DNA from: Limnanthes douglasii subsp. nivea
Taxonomy: Eukaryota; Streptophyta; Magnoliopsida; Brassicales; Limnanthaceae
Assembly (NCBI GenBank): GCA_036936605.1
Contig: JAUPFV010000004.1
Span: 137,587,473 to 137,651,472 of the forward strand
Reading direction: 5' to 3'
Length of the DNA: 64,000 nt
This document shows positions 23,010-33,700 of the stretch, piece after piece (positions within the stretch are counted from its first letter, which is position 1; each line of letters opens with the position of its first letter). The notes under the pieces were generated by a model. That model searched no databases. It had not been told where the DNA came from and saw only the letters and a list, made by a program, of their open reading frames with translations. Made by a program: the position numbers and the translations under genes.

Positions 23010-23424
23010 TGATGAACTCAGATAATTTTTAGGTTAGGTCAGATGCGAAAATATTCATAAGAGGGTGTTTGTCTAAGAAATATTTGTATCAGATACTTAT
23101 AGTAAGAGAATCAGTATTTTGTAGAGAGAAAAAGAGACAAAATAAATAAATGAGAAATAGTTGACTAATCATTGGTTCTTTTCCTAAAGGGAATGTCCTT
23201 TATATAGTACATGAGGTGAATAGTAAAATTACATGTTTACCACTGTTAAAGTTGATTTCCCACCCCACTCATTTACTCTTTACAAACAAGTTCTAAGGGC
23301 ATATCATTTAGCCCATCTATCTCTTATGTTTGCTTTGATTTAGTCCTTACTCACTAAATACATGAATTTAGTCTTTATATTCAATATAATAAACCTTATT
23401 ACTTATATTTTCATTCCCTTATCA
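23010..23424 (-). repeat. 5' LTR of element C
   Basis: Plus strand TGATGAACTCAG to CCCTTATCA, 415 bp; TG/CA ends are intact. Direct repeat of 12676-13099. The flanking sequence to the right starts with the 5-bp duplication ATAAC and continues the interrupted copia RNase H. Confidence 0.92.
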
Positions 23425-23760
23425 ATAACGAATCACATTGAAATTGATTGTCACTTCACTCTTTATCATCCTTAGCTTGAGACTATATCGCTTCTATTTT
23501 CAGCTTTACAGGTTGCTGATATCTTCACAGAAGTTCAATCGGTATCTGAGTTTTATTTTTTGTGTGACAAACTCTTAATTCTTATTTCCGTTGTATTTTG
23601 AGTTTCAAAATGATATTAACAATATAGTCCATTAAATATTTGGCTCACTAACCCATTAAGCTATTATTATATGTATTTACGACTTGAAGTATTTTGTAAG
23701 AAACATTATTACAATAAATAAAATTCTATAAGTATTTTGTTTTTCTAATTTATCATAGTA
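23425..23760 (+). pseudogene. 3' end of the copia RNase H and possible 3' LTR
   Basis: After the gypsy right LTR one reads HIEIDCHFTLYH and LQVADIFTEV, the standard copia C-terminal motifs (H-IEID-H, and ADIFTK), in the order needed to continue 12620-12675. From about 23609 a stretch starting TGATATTAACA and ending TTTATCA near 23755 could be a short (about 150 bp) LTR. It is followed by TAGTATTAGAGTGCGG, reminiscent of the copia primer site TGGTATCAGAGC, which is unexpected beside a 3' LTR. The LTR call is weak because no partner was found. Confidence 0.65.
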
Positions 23761-24215
23761 TTAGAGTGCGGTTTGATTTCTATTTGAATCAAAATATCAC
23801 ATATCGAAATTTATATTCTACTATTTGAAATTATAATAATTATAATAAATAAATAAATAATATAATTACGAATAAAAGGTTGTTTTAAAATATAAATAAA
23901 TAAATAAAAGGGTTGAAATTATATATTTATTTTAATTGATACAGTAGATTTAACAATATAAGCTGGCACATAATAGGTATTTTAGATATTTATTTTAATT
24001 AAAGTGGTACAAAGAATGGCGTTATGCATCGATATTCATTATTTTAATACTATCATATTGCCACTGTTCTGATCGTATGATATAAAGAATGACGTTATAT
24101 GTACGATCAGAACAGTGGCAATATAACGTTACATGTCAACCACTTAACTCACGATAAATAAATTTAAAAAATCCTATTACACTATTGGCTTGACCTTTTT
24201 TGAACCTCTTGTATT
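23761..24215. repeat. AT-rich stretch with a perfect 23-bp inverted repeat (24055-24077 / 24102-24124)
   Basis: The arms ATATTGCCACTGTTCTGATCG.. and ..CGATCAGAACAGTGGCAATAT are exact reverse complements over 23 bp, with a 24-base loop. A near-copy of the loop sequence (AAAGAATGGCGTTATGCAT, about 24011) lies just upstream of the hairpin's AAAGAATGACGTTATATG. It may be a fold-back MITE remnant or the scar of a transposon excision. The rest of the stretch is AT-rich without features. Confidence 0.75.
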
Positions 24216-24723
24216 GGCCCATTCATAATTTAGTTTATTTATGAATTAAATTTTTTTTTTATCTTGTGTTATAACAAGCAATTAAGAACAACTACGGAAA
24301 TGATACCAACCGAGTGTTGACTTCGATGTTCTGACTATGAGAACCTAAACTACTTTGAATCTCTATATTGAGCCAAGTTAGCCATATTAGAGTGACAAAA
24401 AGTGAATATAACAGAATAAATAGAGCAATTAGGATCTCTAAAGGTCATGTTGTCTTCCAGAAGTATCCTGGCCCATTCATAATTTAGTTTATTTATAAAT
24501 TAAAAAAAAATTATCTTGTGTTATAGCAAGAAATAAAGAACAACTACGGAAATGAGACCAACAGAGTGTTGACTTCGATGCCCCGACTATGAGAACCTAA
24601 ACTACTTTGAATCTTTATATGGTGAGCCAAGTTAGCCATATCAGAGTGACAAAAAATGTATAACAGAAGAAATAGAGCAAGTAGGATCTCTAAAGGTCAT
24701 GTTGTCTTCCAGAAGTATCCTAT
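24216..24723. repeat. Tandem duplication, two 254-bp units
   Basis: Unit 1 at 24216-24469 and unit 2 at 24470-24723 both begin GGCCCATTCATAATTTAG and end CTTCCAGAAGTATCCT, with high identity across the length including GAACAACTACGGAAATGA and GAGCCAAGTTAGCCATAT. They abut with no spacer, as expected of a local duplication. No coding content seen. Confidence 0.9.
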
Positions 24724-24759
24724 GGAGAAATAGTTTACCTTATTATCTTTTTAAAATTG

Positions 24760-25530
24760 TTGGGAATATGGGTGTTGTGAATTTGGGGTCTAGTCCGCAT
24801 ATTTCGTCTCCGTACAGGTTGTAACAAGCACTCAAAGGTCCGCACAACTTTGCGTTTAGTCCACTACCAAAAGGTCTCATATGAGTTAAGATATGTTCTT
24901 ACTTATATACTACTGATCATTCTCATGTTTAACCGATGTGGGATGTGGGACTTTGGTCGCCACCCTAACAAATCCTCCTCTCGAACAAAGTACCACCTTA
25001 GCCTCCTCTCAATTGACTTTCACCCGCCCACTCTAATCAAGTTGGAAGACTACCTGACCATAGAGACACTACAGATGTTACTGCTCACCTCCTATTAGAC
25101 CACTCTGTCTTTGTTCCTTAGCGTCACTCCAATCAAGCCACACTACTTGATGAGCCACAAGCACTCCGAACTAGGATCTCTAGAACAGATCACATTGAGC
25201 ATGGCGTCTAACTTCTTCATGTTCGATCTCCGATAATTTCACCACCATCGCGTTCCGTCTGGGCCTGACACTCTGATACCACATGTTGGGAATATGGGTG
25301 TTATGAATTTGGGGTCCGATCCGCATATTCCACCTCCGTATATAAGTAAGAACAATCCGATCTCAACACGAGTATGGTATTGTCTGCTTTGGCACTCGAA
25401 GGCCCGCACGGCTTTGCATTTGGCTACTACCAAAAGGCCTCATACTAGTTGAGATATGTTCTTACTTATATACCACTGATTCTTCCCATGTTTAACCGAT
25501 GGGGGATGTGAGACTTTGGTGGCCGCACAC
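24760..25530 (-). mobile_element. Miniature LTR retrotransposon (TRIM-like)
   Basis: Direct terminal repeats at 24760-24970 and about 25284-25530, both starting TGTTGGGAATATGGGTGTT and containing ACCAAAAGG(T/C)CTCATA, GATATGTTCTTACTTATATA, CATGTTTAACCGATG and GACTTTGGT. On the minus strand the right repeat is followed directly by TGGTATCAGAGTGTCAGGC (primer site of the initiator tRNA-Met type, plus 25263-25281), so the element runs right to left. The internal 315 bp has no coding capacity. The right repeat is longer owing to a duplicated piece around 25330-25400. No clear target duplication. Non-autonomous. Confidence 0.82.
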
Positions 25531-26056
25531 TGTTTGCTTAATACAATTACTTTTTAAATTCAGTGAAGGATATCCTGACTAAAATAAAAGATGAATGAGT
25601 CAAACAAAAATCATGAGACAAAAATAGTTAATGTTTAACTAAATGTGATACGTTAAGGCAGCGTATTCGTGCATGAACAAGAGGATTCTCTTATGCCTAA
25701 AGGAAAAGAAATACCAAGTTAGGGGATAACAACCGAAAATTTGGAACCATGAAATAACCCATGCTTTGACCACTGGAAAACAAGATAAGAAGTCAGATTA
25801 TCAGACAAAGATGAACACAATAATTTAGATATTCAAAATATAGTTAAAGTAAAAGTTGACTGCCATTTAGGCGTCAAATAAAATTTAGTTAGAGACTTGG
25901 ATGTCGTCCCTAGAAAGATAAGTGACGGAGGAGACAAAATTGCGAAGACAATCAAAATTTCCAAAATACAGGTCAAAATTATTTCAGTTATGAAAATCGA
26001 GTCGGTGGATGTCTTCGGATCATCCTATGTAAAATATCCAGTAAAAATCATTGATG
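25531..26056. other. Intergenic, no feature recognised
   Basis: No open frame, repeat or motif that I can support. Confidence 0.5.
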
Positions 26057-26061
26057 CATAG

Positions 26062-27230
26062 TGATGTAGTCTAGAAATTCCAAACACAAACTTTTTTATT
26101 TTATTTTATTTAAATATCTTATGTTATTCGAAACAAATCTAATTATATTAAGATTTGATTTTATTTTATTTTAAAATATTTAATTTATTTCTTTATATTC
26201 TAATTTAGGATTTTGAGAAGCTCTTATATAAAGTCTCATATGGCTTAAGTTATTTTAAGTTTTTGGAATAATATATATATTTTTTCTGAAAATTTCAATA
26301 TTTGTTACCCTTATATTAGGGTTTCATTATGTTACCCTTGAATTAGGGTTTCATCTATCGTTGCTTCCTCTTCAATTACCACTGTGTCATCAGTTTGGTA
26401 TCAGAGTCTCAGTTCCTCCTGCGGGGCAATCATGTTTTTGAATCCTGATTTCATCTGATTCAAGGTCTAAAGAAGAGAACAACATTTATGGTCATGAAGA
26501 TCTCAAAGATCGTTTGGTATGCGGGGACACACCAACGTTTCGATAGACGATCATATTGACAAGTTACAGAAGGAGTTTAAATTGGCTACCAATAGTGAGA
26601 TTAAGGTAAAACTTGCTTATCGAGATGCCGTCTCAGACTATGAAGAGGTTTTCAAAACCATTTTTTTCATCAACACGACATGGGGAAGTTGTCTTTAGGC
26701 TATAAAAAAGTTTTCGAAACCAATTTTTTTCATCAACTGGATGGCTTCAATGTGCTTTGAATAAATAGCACTCGAGAAGAATTTATCTTATTTTGATAAG
26801 GTCAAAAATTACAATTCCCAATGTAACAATTGAAAAAAATAAAATAATTTTTGTTGTTGATGGTGCTGTGAATTCGATGACGAATTCTTGACAACCACGA
26901 GAGGAAGATGTAGCCCAGAAAGTCTAAACACAAACTTTTTTTATTTTATTCAAATATCTTACATTATTCAAATCAAATCTAATTATATGAAGATTTAATT
27001 TTATTTTATTTTGGAATATTTATTTTATTTCCTTATATTATAATTTAGGGTTTTGAGAAGGTATTATATAAAGCATATGTCTTAAGTTATTTTAATTTTT
27101 TAGAATAATATTATATATTTTATTTGAAAATTTCAATCTTTGTTACTCTTATATTAGGGTTTCATCATGTTACCCTTGAATTATGGTTTCATCTATCGTT
27201 GCTTCTTCTTCTATATCCGCCGCGTCATCC
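26062..27230 (+). mobile_element. Short non-autonomous LTR retrotransposon with target duplication
   Basis: LTRs at 26062-26392 and about 26907-27230 share GATGTAG, AAACACAAACTTTTTT, TATTAGGGTTTCAT, ATGTTACCCTTGAATTA and GGTTTCATCTATCGTTGCTTC. TTTGGTATCAGAGTCTCAG (tRNA-Met primer site) starts two bases after the left LTR, and a purine run GAGAGGAAGA precedes the right LTR. The flanking 5-mer CATAG is identical on both sides (26057-26061, 27231-27235). The internal 510 bp contains only a short gag-like scrap (SIDDHIDKLQKEFKLA at about 26540). It must have used proteins of another element to move. Confidence 0.9.
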
Positions 27231-27235
27231 CATAG

Positions 27236-27834
27236 TTTAACTGGCAAAAAACATGAGCGCTATAGGGTCTGTTGTGCTCAAAACATGGAGTGGACCATAT
27301 AAGAGACATATTTTCTTAAAATTGTGATCAGTTGCCAGTTCAAACATCCTAATTACCTAAAACACATCCCATGACGTGTGTTATCCATAATATCCAGGAT
27401 AAGATAGTAAAATATCTTTCCAAATTTAAAATTTATATTTTTTTCTTGTTATAAAAAATTTCACCAAAATAATTTGAACCAAAAAATGTTTATCTAAACT
27501 CAAAATGACTAAAAACCTCAGTTAAATAAAAAAAATAAAGGTTAGAAAAAACTTTAGTTCTTATAGAGTATAACATGTCGTAAAAAAAGACCACTTACCA
27601 TTAACTACCAAATCAATAATTTAATTACGGTCTACTATCCAAAAACTTTGACTTACTAATAGCTACATGGCCTACCAAATTTTTTTAATTTAAATTTTAA
27701 AAGTATGTATCTTTTAAACCATAATTTAGAAATTAAATCAGAAAGTACTTTTGATTTCTTTTTAAGAGAAACACGACTAGATCTATGAGTGATATTTTTT
27801 TAATTATTTTCACGAGCCTAGTTAATTATGGTCT
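27236..27834. other. Intergenic AT-rich DNA
   Basis: Nothing supported. Poly-A/T rich, no frame, no repeat recognised by eye. Confidence 0.5.
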
Positions 27835-28480
27835 CGAATCTAGAAGAGATATGATGCTAGACACGAGACATGAGATGATTCTAGATGAAAGACGATAAAC
27901 AATGCTAGACACCAGATGAGAGACGATGTGAGACGAGAGATGAGGGACAATACTAGATGAAAGACGAGAAATAATGTTAGATGCGAGATGAGAGTCAATA
28001 TTAGATAATATGAGAGATACTGCTAGACGCGAGATGAGAGACAATGTTAGACGATAGATGAGGGACCCAGATGCAAGACGCAAGATAATGTTAGATGCGA
28101 GACGAGAGACAATGCTAGACAAAATTTGAGAGAAGATATTAGATGGGATACATGATATGATGCTAGATGCGAGATGTGATGCGATGTTAGACTAGATACT
28201 AATGACGACACTAGATACGAGACGAGAGACAATACTACATGCAAGACGAGATCCGATGCTAGATGTGAGATGCGATTCTAGATGCGCGATAAGAGATGAT
28301 ACTAGAAAATAGACGATGCTAGACAAAAGACAAAATATGATGCTAAACGAGAGACGATAGACGATGCTAAATGAGAGACGATAAACGATTCCAAATGCGA
28401 GATAAGAGACGAGGCTAGCCGTGAGACGAGACAAGAAAGACGATGCTAGATGTGAGACAAGAGACTTGAGGCGAAATACA
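27835..28480. repeat. Degenerate minisatellite with a GATGCTAGA(T/C)GCGAGA core
   Basis: About 640 bp of imperfect units, 20-30 bp long, built from GATGCTAGA, TGCGAGA, CGAGAGAC and GAGACGATG. Because the unit contains few stops on the minus strand, three overlapping minus frames (27826-28122, 28047-28244, 28192-28434) stay open and encode repetitive Ser/Leu/Ile/Val/His peptides. I regard these as by-products of the repeat, not genes. Confidence 0.9.
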
Positions 28481-29235
28481 ATATTTTATCTTTCTCACAA
28501 AAATGCGGGGTGTTGTACAATACAGAATTAAAAATGCAACAAAACCTATCTAAACCCATAAAATCAAACTAAACTATGAAATTCTATATAATTAATCAAA
28601 CAAAATGTACATAATTCTAAAAACCAAAACCTAAAAACTTAAAAATAATAAGACTCGATAAAAGAATATGAGAATTCATAAGAGTTGAATTTAAAATTAT
28701 AAAAAAAATTGATATATTTATACTCACATAGCCTATAAATTACAACACTATATATTAAAAATAAAAAAAAATAAAACAATAAAATTTATTTTTTCATCAA
28801 AATAAGATGAAGTATTATCAAAATTTGGTTTTTTTTGGAAAAATAAGAGAGAAAGAAAAAGATAAAAAAAAGTTACAAAAACTACTGATGGATACAAATA
28901 TACAATTGTAATAGTTAATAACGGTATTTGAGGTATTAAGCAAAACTAATATGAAATAATAAATATAAATTATGTTTAGTATTATGTACTAATAAGTTAT
29001 ATATAGAGTAATAAGTGAAAGATAAATATATATTTGAATACATATATAGTATTTAAAAATATATTTATTTAAAAAATAAATTGTGAACAAAATTTTAAAT
29101 AATAACTAAAACAAAAAGTAATTTTTTATTTATTTAATATTATTTGAATTTCAATATGTTTATTTTTATTTTGATCGTCAATAATATTTTTTCAGGGGGA
29201 TAGTTGTCATTTTGCATATATATTTGTAAGTGGTG
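28481..29235. other. Intergenic, very AT-rich
   Basis: Long A and T runs; no gene or repeat family recognised. Confidence 0.5.
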
Positions 29236-29405
29236 GTCCCTAAAAGGGTAGCCGAGTTGGTGGAGTATGACATGATTAAAGGTCATGACTTCGAGTCCCT
29301 CTACAAAAGATTTCTTGGCTGAGCTTGTTACCTTGTGTGGTTTACCTTTTGGCGTTGGTTTGCAGACTATTAGCGGCTGCAGCAGGTTTCCTCCATTTTC
29401 ATGTT
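29236..29405 (+). mobile_element. tRNA-derived SINE, copy 1
   Basis: The head reads AGGGTAGCCGAGTTGG (RNA polymerase III A box, TAGCCGAGTTGG) followed about 35 bases later by ACTTCGAGTCCC (B box). The body has TTGGCTGAGCTTGT, GTGTGGTTTACCTT and AGCGGCTGCAGCAGG. It aligns end to end with the reverse complement of 33299-33482. The 3' boundary is uncertain; the tail may extend to about 29450 (AGTTTTTTC). SINEs of this type are transcribed by Pol III and copied by LINE enzymes. Confidence 0.85.
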
Positions 29406-29484
29406 AGTTTAATCCATACTCGATTGGTAGAGGTTAAGGTTAGTTTTTTCAAACTAATTGAAAAGATGTATTCATTTAGTCATT

Positions 29485-29489
<5 letters not shown>

Positions 29490-29518
<29 letters not shown>
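29490..29518. repeat. (AT)n microsatellite
   Basis: Uninterrupted AT dinucleotides. Similar short tracts lie at 8337-8354 and 42531-42555. Confidence 0.9.
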
Positions 29519-29523
<5 letters not shown>

Positions 29524-29559
29524 TAACTATCTACTTTTAATTATATATTACATAAAGAT

Positions 29560-30757
29560 TATGTTATAATGAGGTCACATTTTGTTAGAACGAGATCCGA
29601 TTATAATAACATTTGGTTTCAATAGAATGAAAGTTTTATTAGTTACAAAACACCACAGATATAAAATCCTTTTTATTAAAAACGAGCCAAAACTCTATAA
29701 AACCTAACTCTCTCTAACTAACAAATTTAAAAGTTTAATTTTTTTTAAATCCGACTTTACAGCTCTATTAGGGATGCATATTTTTATTTCAATTTAGATA
29801 TGTATTTTTAGTGATATTTAGTGTTGAATATTTCGCTCAAAAAATTAAATGTTTATATATTTTATACTTGTTATTTTGAATTCTCGTAAGTTCTATAAGT
29901 TAGATTAGGTAGATCTTCGATACGGGTTGAAGGTTGTTATTGGCAAATCACAAATGCATCGCGTGAAAAACAGCTGGATTCGCGCGATGCCTCCATAATT
30001 CAAACTATTTGTTTGTTAGACATCTTAAAGTGAGGATATTATTTAATAAAAAAACAATCTGTTAGCCGTTCTATATATTTTCTTGTTTTAAAGATAAGAG
30101 CTAGAAGATGTTATCTTGTTAGTTTATAAAGATGTCTGTTTTTATATATTATTATTTAGGTTGATTTGAGGAGGAATATGAAGTTGAAGACGATATGAGA
30201 AATCTAAGTTTTGGTCACAACTTTCACATAGAAGGCATCAAACAATGACTCTTATATAAAAACACTTGCCCTATATGTAAATCTGGGGCAATAGTTCCCA
30301 ACACTAAAACCAGACTTATTACGCCCAATAAAAAGTGATATACTCACTTATTTCTTTCGTTTATTTACCTTCTTTCTTGGTTGTTTGTATAAATTCTTAT
30401 TCTTATTTCTTCTGTTTATTTACCTTCCTTCTTGGTTGTTTGAATAAATTCTTATTCTTTTGGATTGAATTTGCAAAAAAGAAAGTTATGAGTTGTTATT
30501 TGTAATTTAAGAAACGTGTTAATGATTTATACATATAGTGTGTATATTAAATGATTTAATTTAAAGTGGTTTATTTAGATATTTTGTGTTTTCTTATTGA
30601 TGATGGATTTCATTTCATAAATGTTAGATGTATTTTGGTTACCTAAATTTAGGGTTATATATTAGGGTTATTTTAGTTATTTTAAGTTATTTAGATTTTT
30701 TTTTTAAAATTGGAGGTCTCATTTTAACAAAATGGGGTCTCATTATAGCCTATCCCA
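29560..30757. mobile_element. Possible non-autonomous TIR DNA transposon
   Basis: The left end has TATAATGAGGTCACATTTTG, then TTAGAACGAGATCC (29566-29600). The right end, reverse-complemented, reads TATAATGAGACCCCATTTTG, then TTAAAATGAGACC (about 30715-30748). These match as imperfect terminal inverted repeats of about 34 bp over a 1.2-kb interval. There is no coding capacity inside and I could not fix the target duplication, so the superfamily is unknown. Confidence 0.45.
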
Positions 30758-30766
30758 TAACATAGG

Positions 30767-33700
30767 GTTTGACAAAGTATTGATAACCACTCGGTTTTTT
30801 AATTTAAGTATTCAAAATAACCTCGATTTTTAATACCAATCGTACCCTCGTTTTGTTACTACGATCAATCTTCTCTCCGATTTCAAATCTGTTTTTTTTT
30901 ATCAAGATCTTCTGTAATTGTCGATCATTCGTTTTTTTTTCACTTATTGATCATTTAATGGTAAATCTCGAATTTTTTATTTTTTATTTTTGTTATTTTT
31001 TATTGTTTCGAGTTAGTTTGTTGTTATTTTATGATTATATGACGGTTTTAGTTATGTTTCTTGTTGATTTCATACATTTATGTAATTTTTTTTTATCATT
31101 TATGATTATATGACGGTTTTAGTTATGTTTCTTGTTGTTATTTTGGTTTTTGATGGTTTGTTTACGTAATTACCTATTGTTTAGTTGTTAAAGTACCAAA
31201 TGTTGAATGAGTGCGTAATTACATACAATATGGTTGTAAAATTAGTCAGTGTGTTGTGTTGCGTAATTATGTTAGCTGCTATGAAAATACATGTATAATT
31301 TTGGATGCAAAATTATGTGTTACTTGCTCGCTGAATCACCTTATAAGTGGTTGCGTAAAAGGGTTGCAAAATTAGCCTGAAAATGTTTTTTATAAAAATA
31401 CCATATCTTTCAAACCATAGCTCTAAAAAATACAAAAATATCATTGGTTTTGGTTTTTAAAGGCGAACACAACTACATCGATGATAGACTTTTGTTTTCA
31501 GTTTTTTTACTAAACTTGGTTGCGAAAATATGAGTAATTTGGTTACGTAATTAATTTGGAAATTTTTTATCTTTTTAAAATGATCTTTCAACCCATAGCT
31601 CCAAAACAAATCCAAAAATACCATTATTTTGTTTTCTTAAAACGAACAAAACTATATCCATGAATGATTTTTTTACAGCATTTGGTTGTGAAAATAAGAG
31701 TAATGGGGTTGTGAATTAGTATTGAAAAATTAATTGCCTTCTAGTAGCGTAATTAAGTGTAATTTGGTTGTGAAAAAACAATTATATTCTAGTTACGTAA
31801 CTAGTTTGGAAACAACAAGTGTTTTCTACTCATGTAATTAAAGGTAATTTGGTTACGAAAATAAAGAAAAACAAAAATTAACCAAAATAACACTCATAGA
31901 TTTCGATTTGTTCGTCTTTAAAAATAGAAATATATGTGTTTTTAGATTTTTTTTCGAGTTTGGATTTGAAAGATATGGAGTTTTGAAGGTTAAAACTAAC
32001 TAATAAAACAACAATTGAAAGATTAAAGACGAGAGAGAGTAATTTCATCGTAAAAGTCTAATTTAGTAGTTGTTTTATGTTGAAATATTTAAGATTTCAC
32101 ATAAATTTGTTGGAGAAATCTTTAGATTGAGAAATTTGTAAGTTTCGGTTTTAGAGAGAGAAATTTGCGAGGAAGATGATGATTTTTCTATATTTATACG
32201 GGAATGATATTGTTGAAAGATTTTCTGTACATGGTGGTTAAATAAACTTAAAAATCTAGATTGTCATCGATAGTTTTATTTGTAATTGAATTTGGATTTA
32301 TATTCAAAATCCGCGATATGTTAGATTTTAAATTCACAAATAATATAAAGAATCCAATCTACCAATAAACACCCAATATCAAAACTATTTACCAATAACC
32401 ACTCAAGGTTTAAGAAAGTACGATAACCACATGATTTTAGAATTTAAGTAACGATAACGATAACGATCTGGACTTTCTGTTACACCGATATACCCCTTAA
32501 TCATATCTCTCTCTCTTTTGTTTATTATTTATTTAGAATCTCATATCTTTCAAATCATAGCTAAAAAAAATATGAAAATACCATTGGTTTTATTTTTTCT
32601 AAGACGAACAAAAACTAAACATATGAAATATATATATTTTTTTATTTTTTTTGGGTTGCATTTGGTTGCAAAAATAAAAGTAACCGTGTTGCCAAATTCT
32701 TTTATAAAGAATCAATTGAGTTCCTGTTGCAAAATTACGTGTAATTTGGTTGTGAAAAAACAAATGTGTTCTAGTTGCATATTTAAGATTGGTTGCGACA
32801 AAATAAATTTTTTCAGTTGCAGAATTACACGCAAATGAGTTATGTAAATAAGAATAAAAAAGTTGCGTAAATAAGATTTTGGTTACGAAAAACAAATATG
32901 TTATGGTTGCGTAATTACGTGCAAAAATGTGTTGCGTAAATATGAGAAAAATAGTTGCGTAAATATAAAGAAAAGAGTTCCGTTAATATGACTTTGGTTG
33001 CGAAAAAGAAATTATGATATACTTGCATACGTACGTGTAATTTGGTTGCTAAAAAGTAATTTATGTTTGAGTTGCGTAATTAACTCTAATTTGGTTGCGA
33101 AAATAAGAAAAAAACCAAAAAAATCTCCAAAACTATCACTCATGAATTTTGTTTTGTTCGTTTTTGAAAAATAGAAATATACATGCTTTTAGATTTTTGT
33201 TGAATTAGAGTTTGAAAAATATAGAGTTTTGTGTATAATTAATGGACAATAAAAAAAGGAAAATAGTAATTGTTTTTTAAAATCTGATTTAGTAGTCGTT
33301 TTTTTTTTCCTCGGAGGGAACCCGCAGCCGCTACTCAGAGTGCAATGAGTGCGCACAGCCAGAAGGTAAACCACACAAAGTGACAGGCTCAGCCGAAAAA
33401 GCGTATGTAGAGGGACTCGAACTCATGACCTTTTTGTTATAAGAATGCCATACTCAACCAACTCGGCTACCCCCTTGGGGGCTAGTAGTCGGTTTTATGT
33501 TGAAAGGCTTGAGATTTAATATAAAATTTGTTCCATAAATTTGTAATTTGAAAATTTGTGACTTTCGATTTTTAAAAAAAATAAATAGTTCACCAAGTCA
33601 AGTAAAAGATGAAAGCTCTTAATATTTTTATTTTTATATAAAAAAAATGTTCTATTTTTTCTAAAATATTGTATGTGTTTTCCGGTAAGCTTAAAATTCA
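30767..33700. repeat. Diverged long tandem duplication rich in GGTTGCGTAATT motifs
   Basis: Two units of about 1.3-1.6 kb. Unit 1 starts near 30767 (GGTTTGACAAAGTATTGATA, then ACCAC) and unit 2 near 32408 (GGTTTAAGAAAGTACGATAA, then CCAC). Further parallel landmarks: ATCTTTCAAACCATAGCT (31400 and 31580 against 32545), the ATTTTGTT(T)GTTCGT stretch (31910 / 33155), and TTTAGTAGT(T/C)G (32062 / 33288). Within the units a motif like TTGGTTGCG(A/T)AA or GTTGCGTAATTACGTG recurs every 40-60 bases. No protein coding recognised. A SINE interrupts the second unit. Confidence 0.7.
33299..33482 (-). mobile_element. tRNA-derived SINE, copy 2, with target duplication
   Basis: Minus strand: CCCCCAAGGGGGTAGCCGAG, TTGGTTGAGTATGG (A box), then AGTTCGAGTCCCTCTAC (B box), body with TTTTTCGGCTGAGCCTGT and GAGTAGCGGCTGCGGG, and an A-run (plus-strand T10 at 33299). 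It is flanked by identical TAGTAGTCG at 33290-33298 and 33483-33491. The unoccupied site is visible in the upstream tandem copy (TAGTAGTTG, 32064-32072). The internal Pol III promoter looks intact. Confidence 0.92.

Larger units (their letters stand above)
12676..23424 (-). mobile_element. Complete but decayed Tat gypsy retrotransposon (element C) with two LTRs
   Basis: 10,749 bp. LTRs at 12676-13099 and 23010-23424 are direct repeats. The flanking 5-mers ATGAC (12671-12675) and ATAAC (23425-23429) differ by one base and fit a target-site duplication inside the copia RNase H. Minus-strand order: 5' LTR, PBS, gag, protease, RT, RNase H, second RNase H, integrase; then a 4-kb spacer containing a 50-bp tandem array and, on the opposite strand, a gene-like antisense region. 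Every coding part carries stops or frameshifts, so the copy is dead. The two LTRs differ at many sites by eye, which points to an old insertion. Confidence 0.92.
9880..23760 (+). mobile_element. Degenerate Ty1/copia retrotransposon, split by gypsy element C
   Basis: Scattered plus-strand fragments in copia order: gag (about 9900-10290), protease/pre-integrase (about 10800-11000), integrase zinc finger and core (11160-11620), reverse transcriptase (about 11830-12050) and RNase H (about 12090-12675). The RNase H sequence breaks at 12675 and resumes at 23425 with the expected next motif, so the 10.7-kb gypsy element between 12676 and 23424 is an insertion in it. Frameshifts and stops are so frequent that no frame exceeds about 110 residues. 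The element is much older than most neighbours. Confidence 0.85.

Noticed and set aside
27826..28434. Three minus-strand frames encoding Ser/Leu-rich peptides
   Set aside because: Products of a minisatellite whose unit lacks stops on that strand; no start context or conservation.
29250..29310. tRNA gene
   Set aside because: A and B boxes are present, but no cloverleaf stems or anticodon arm fit; a second copy with poly(A) and target duplication shows it is a SINE.
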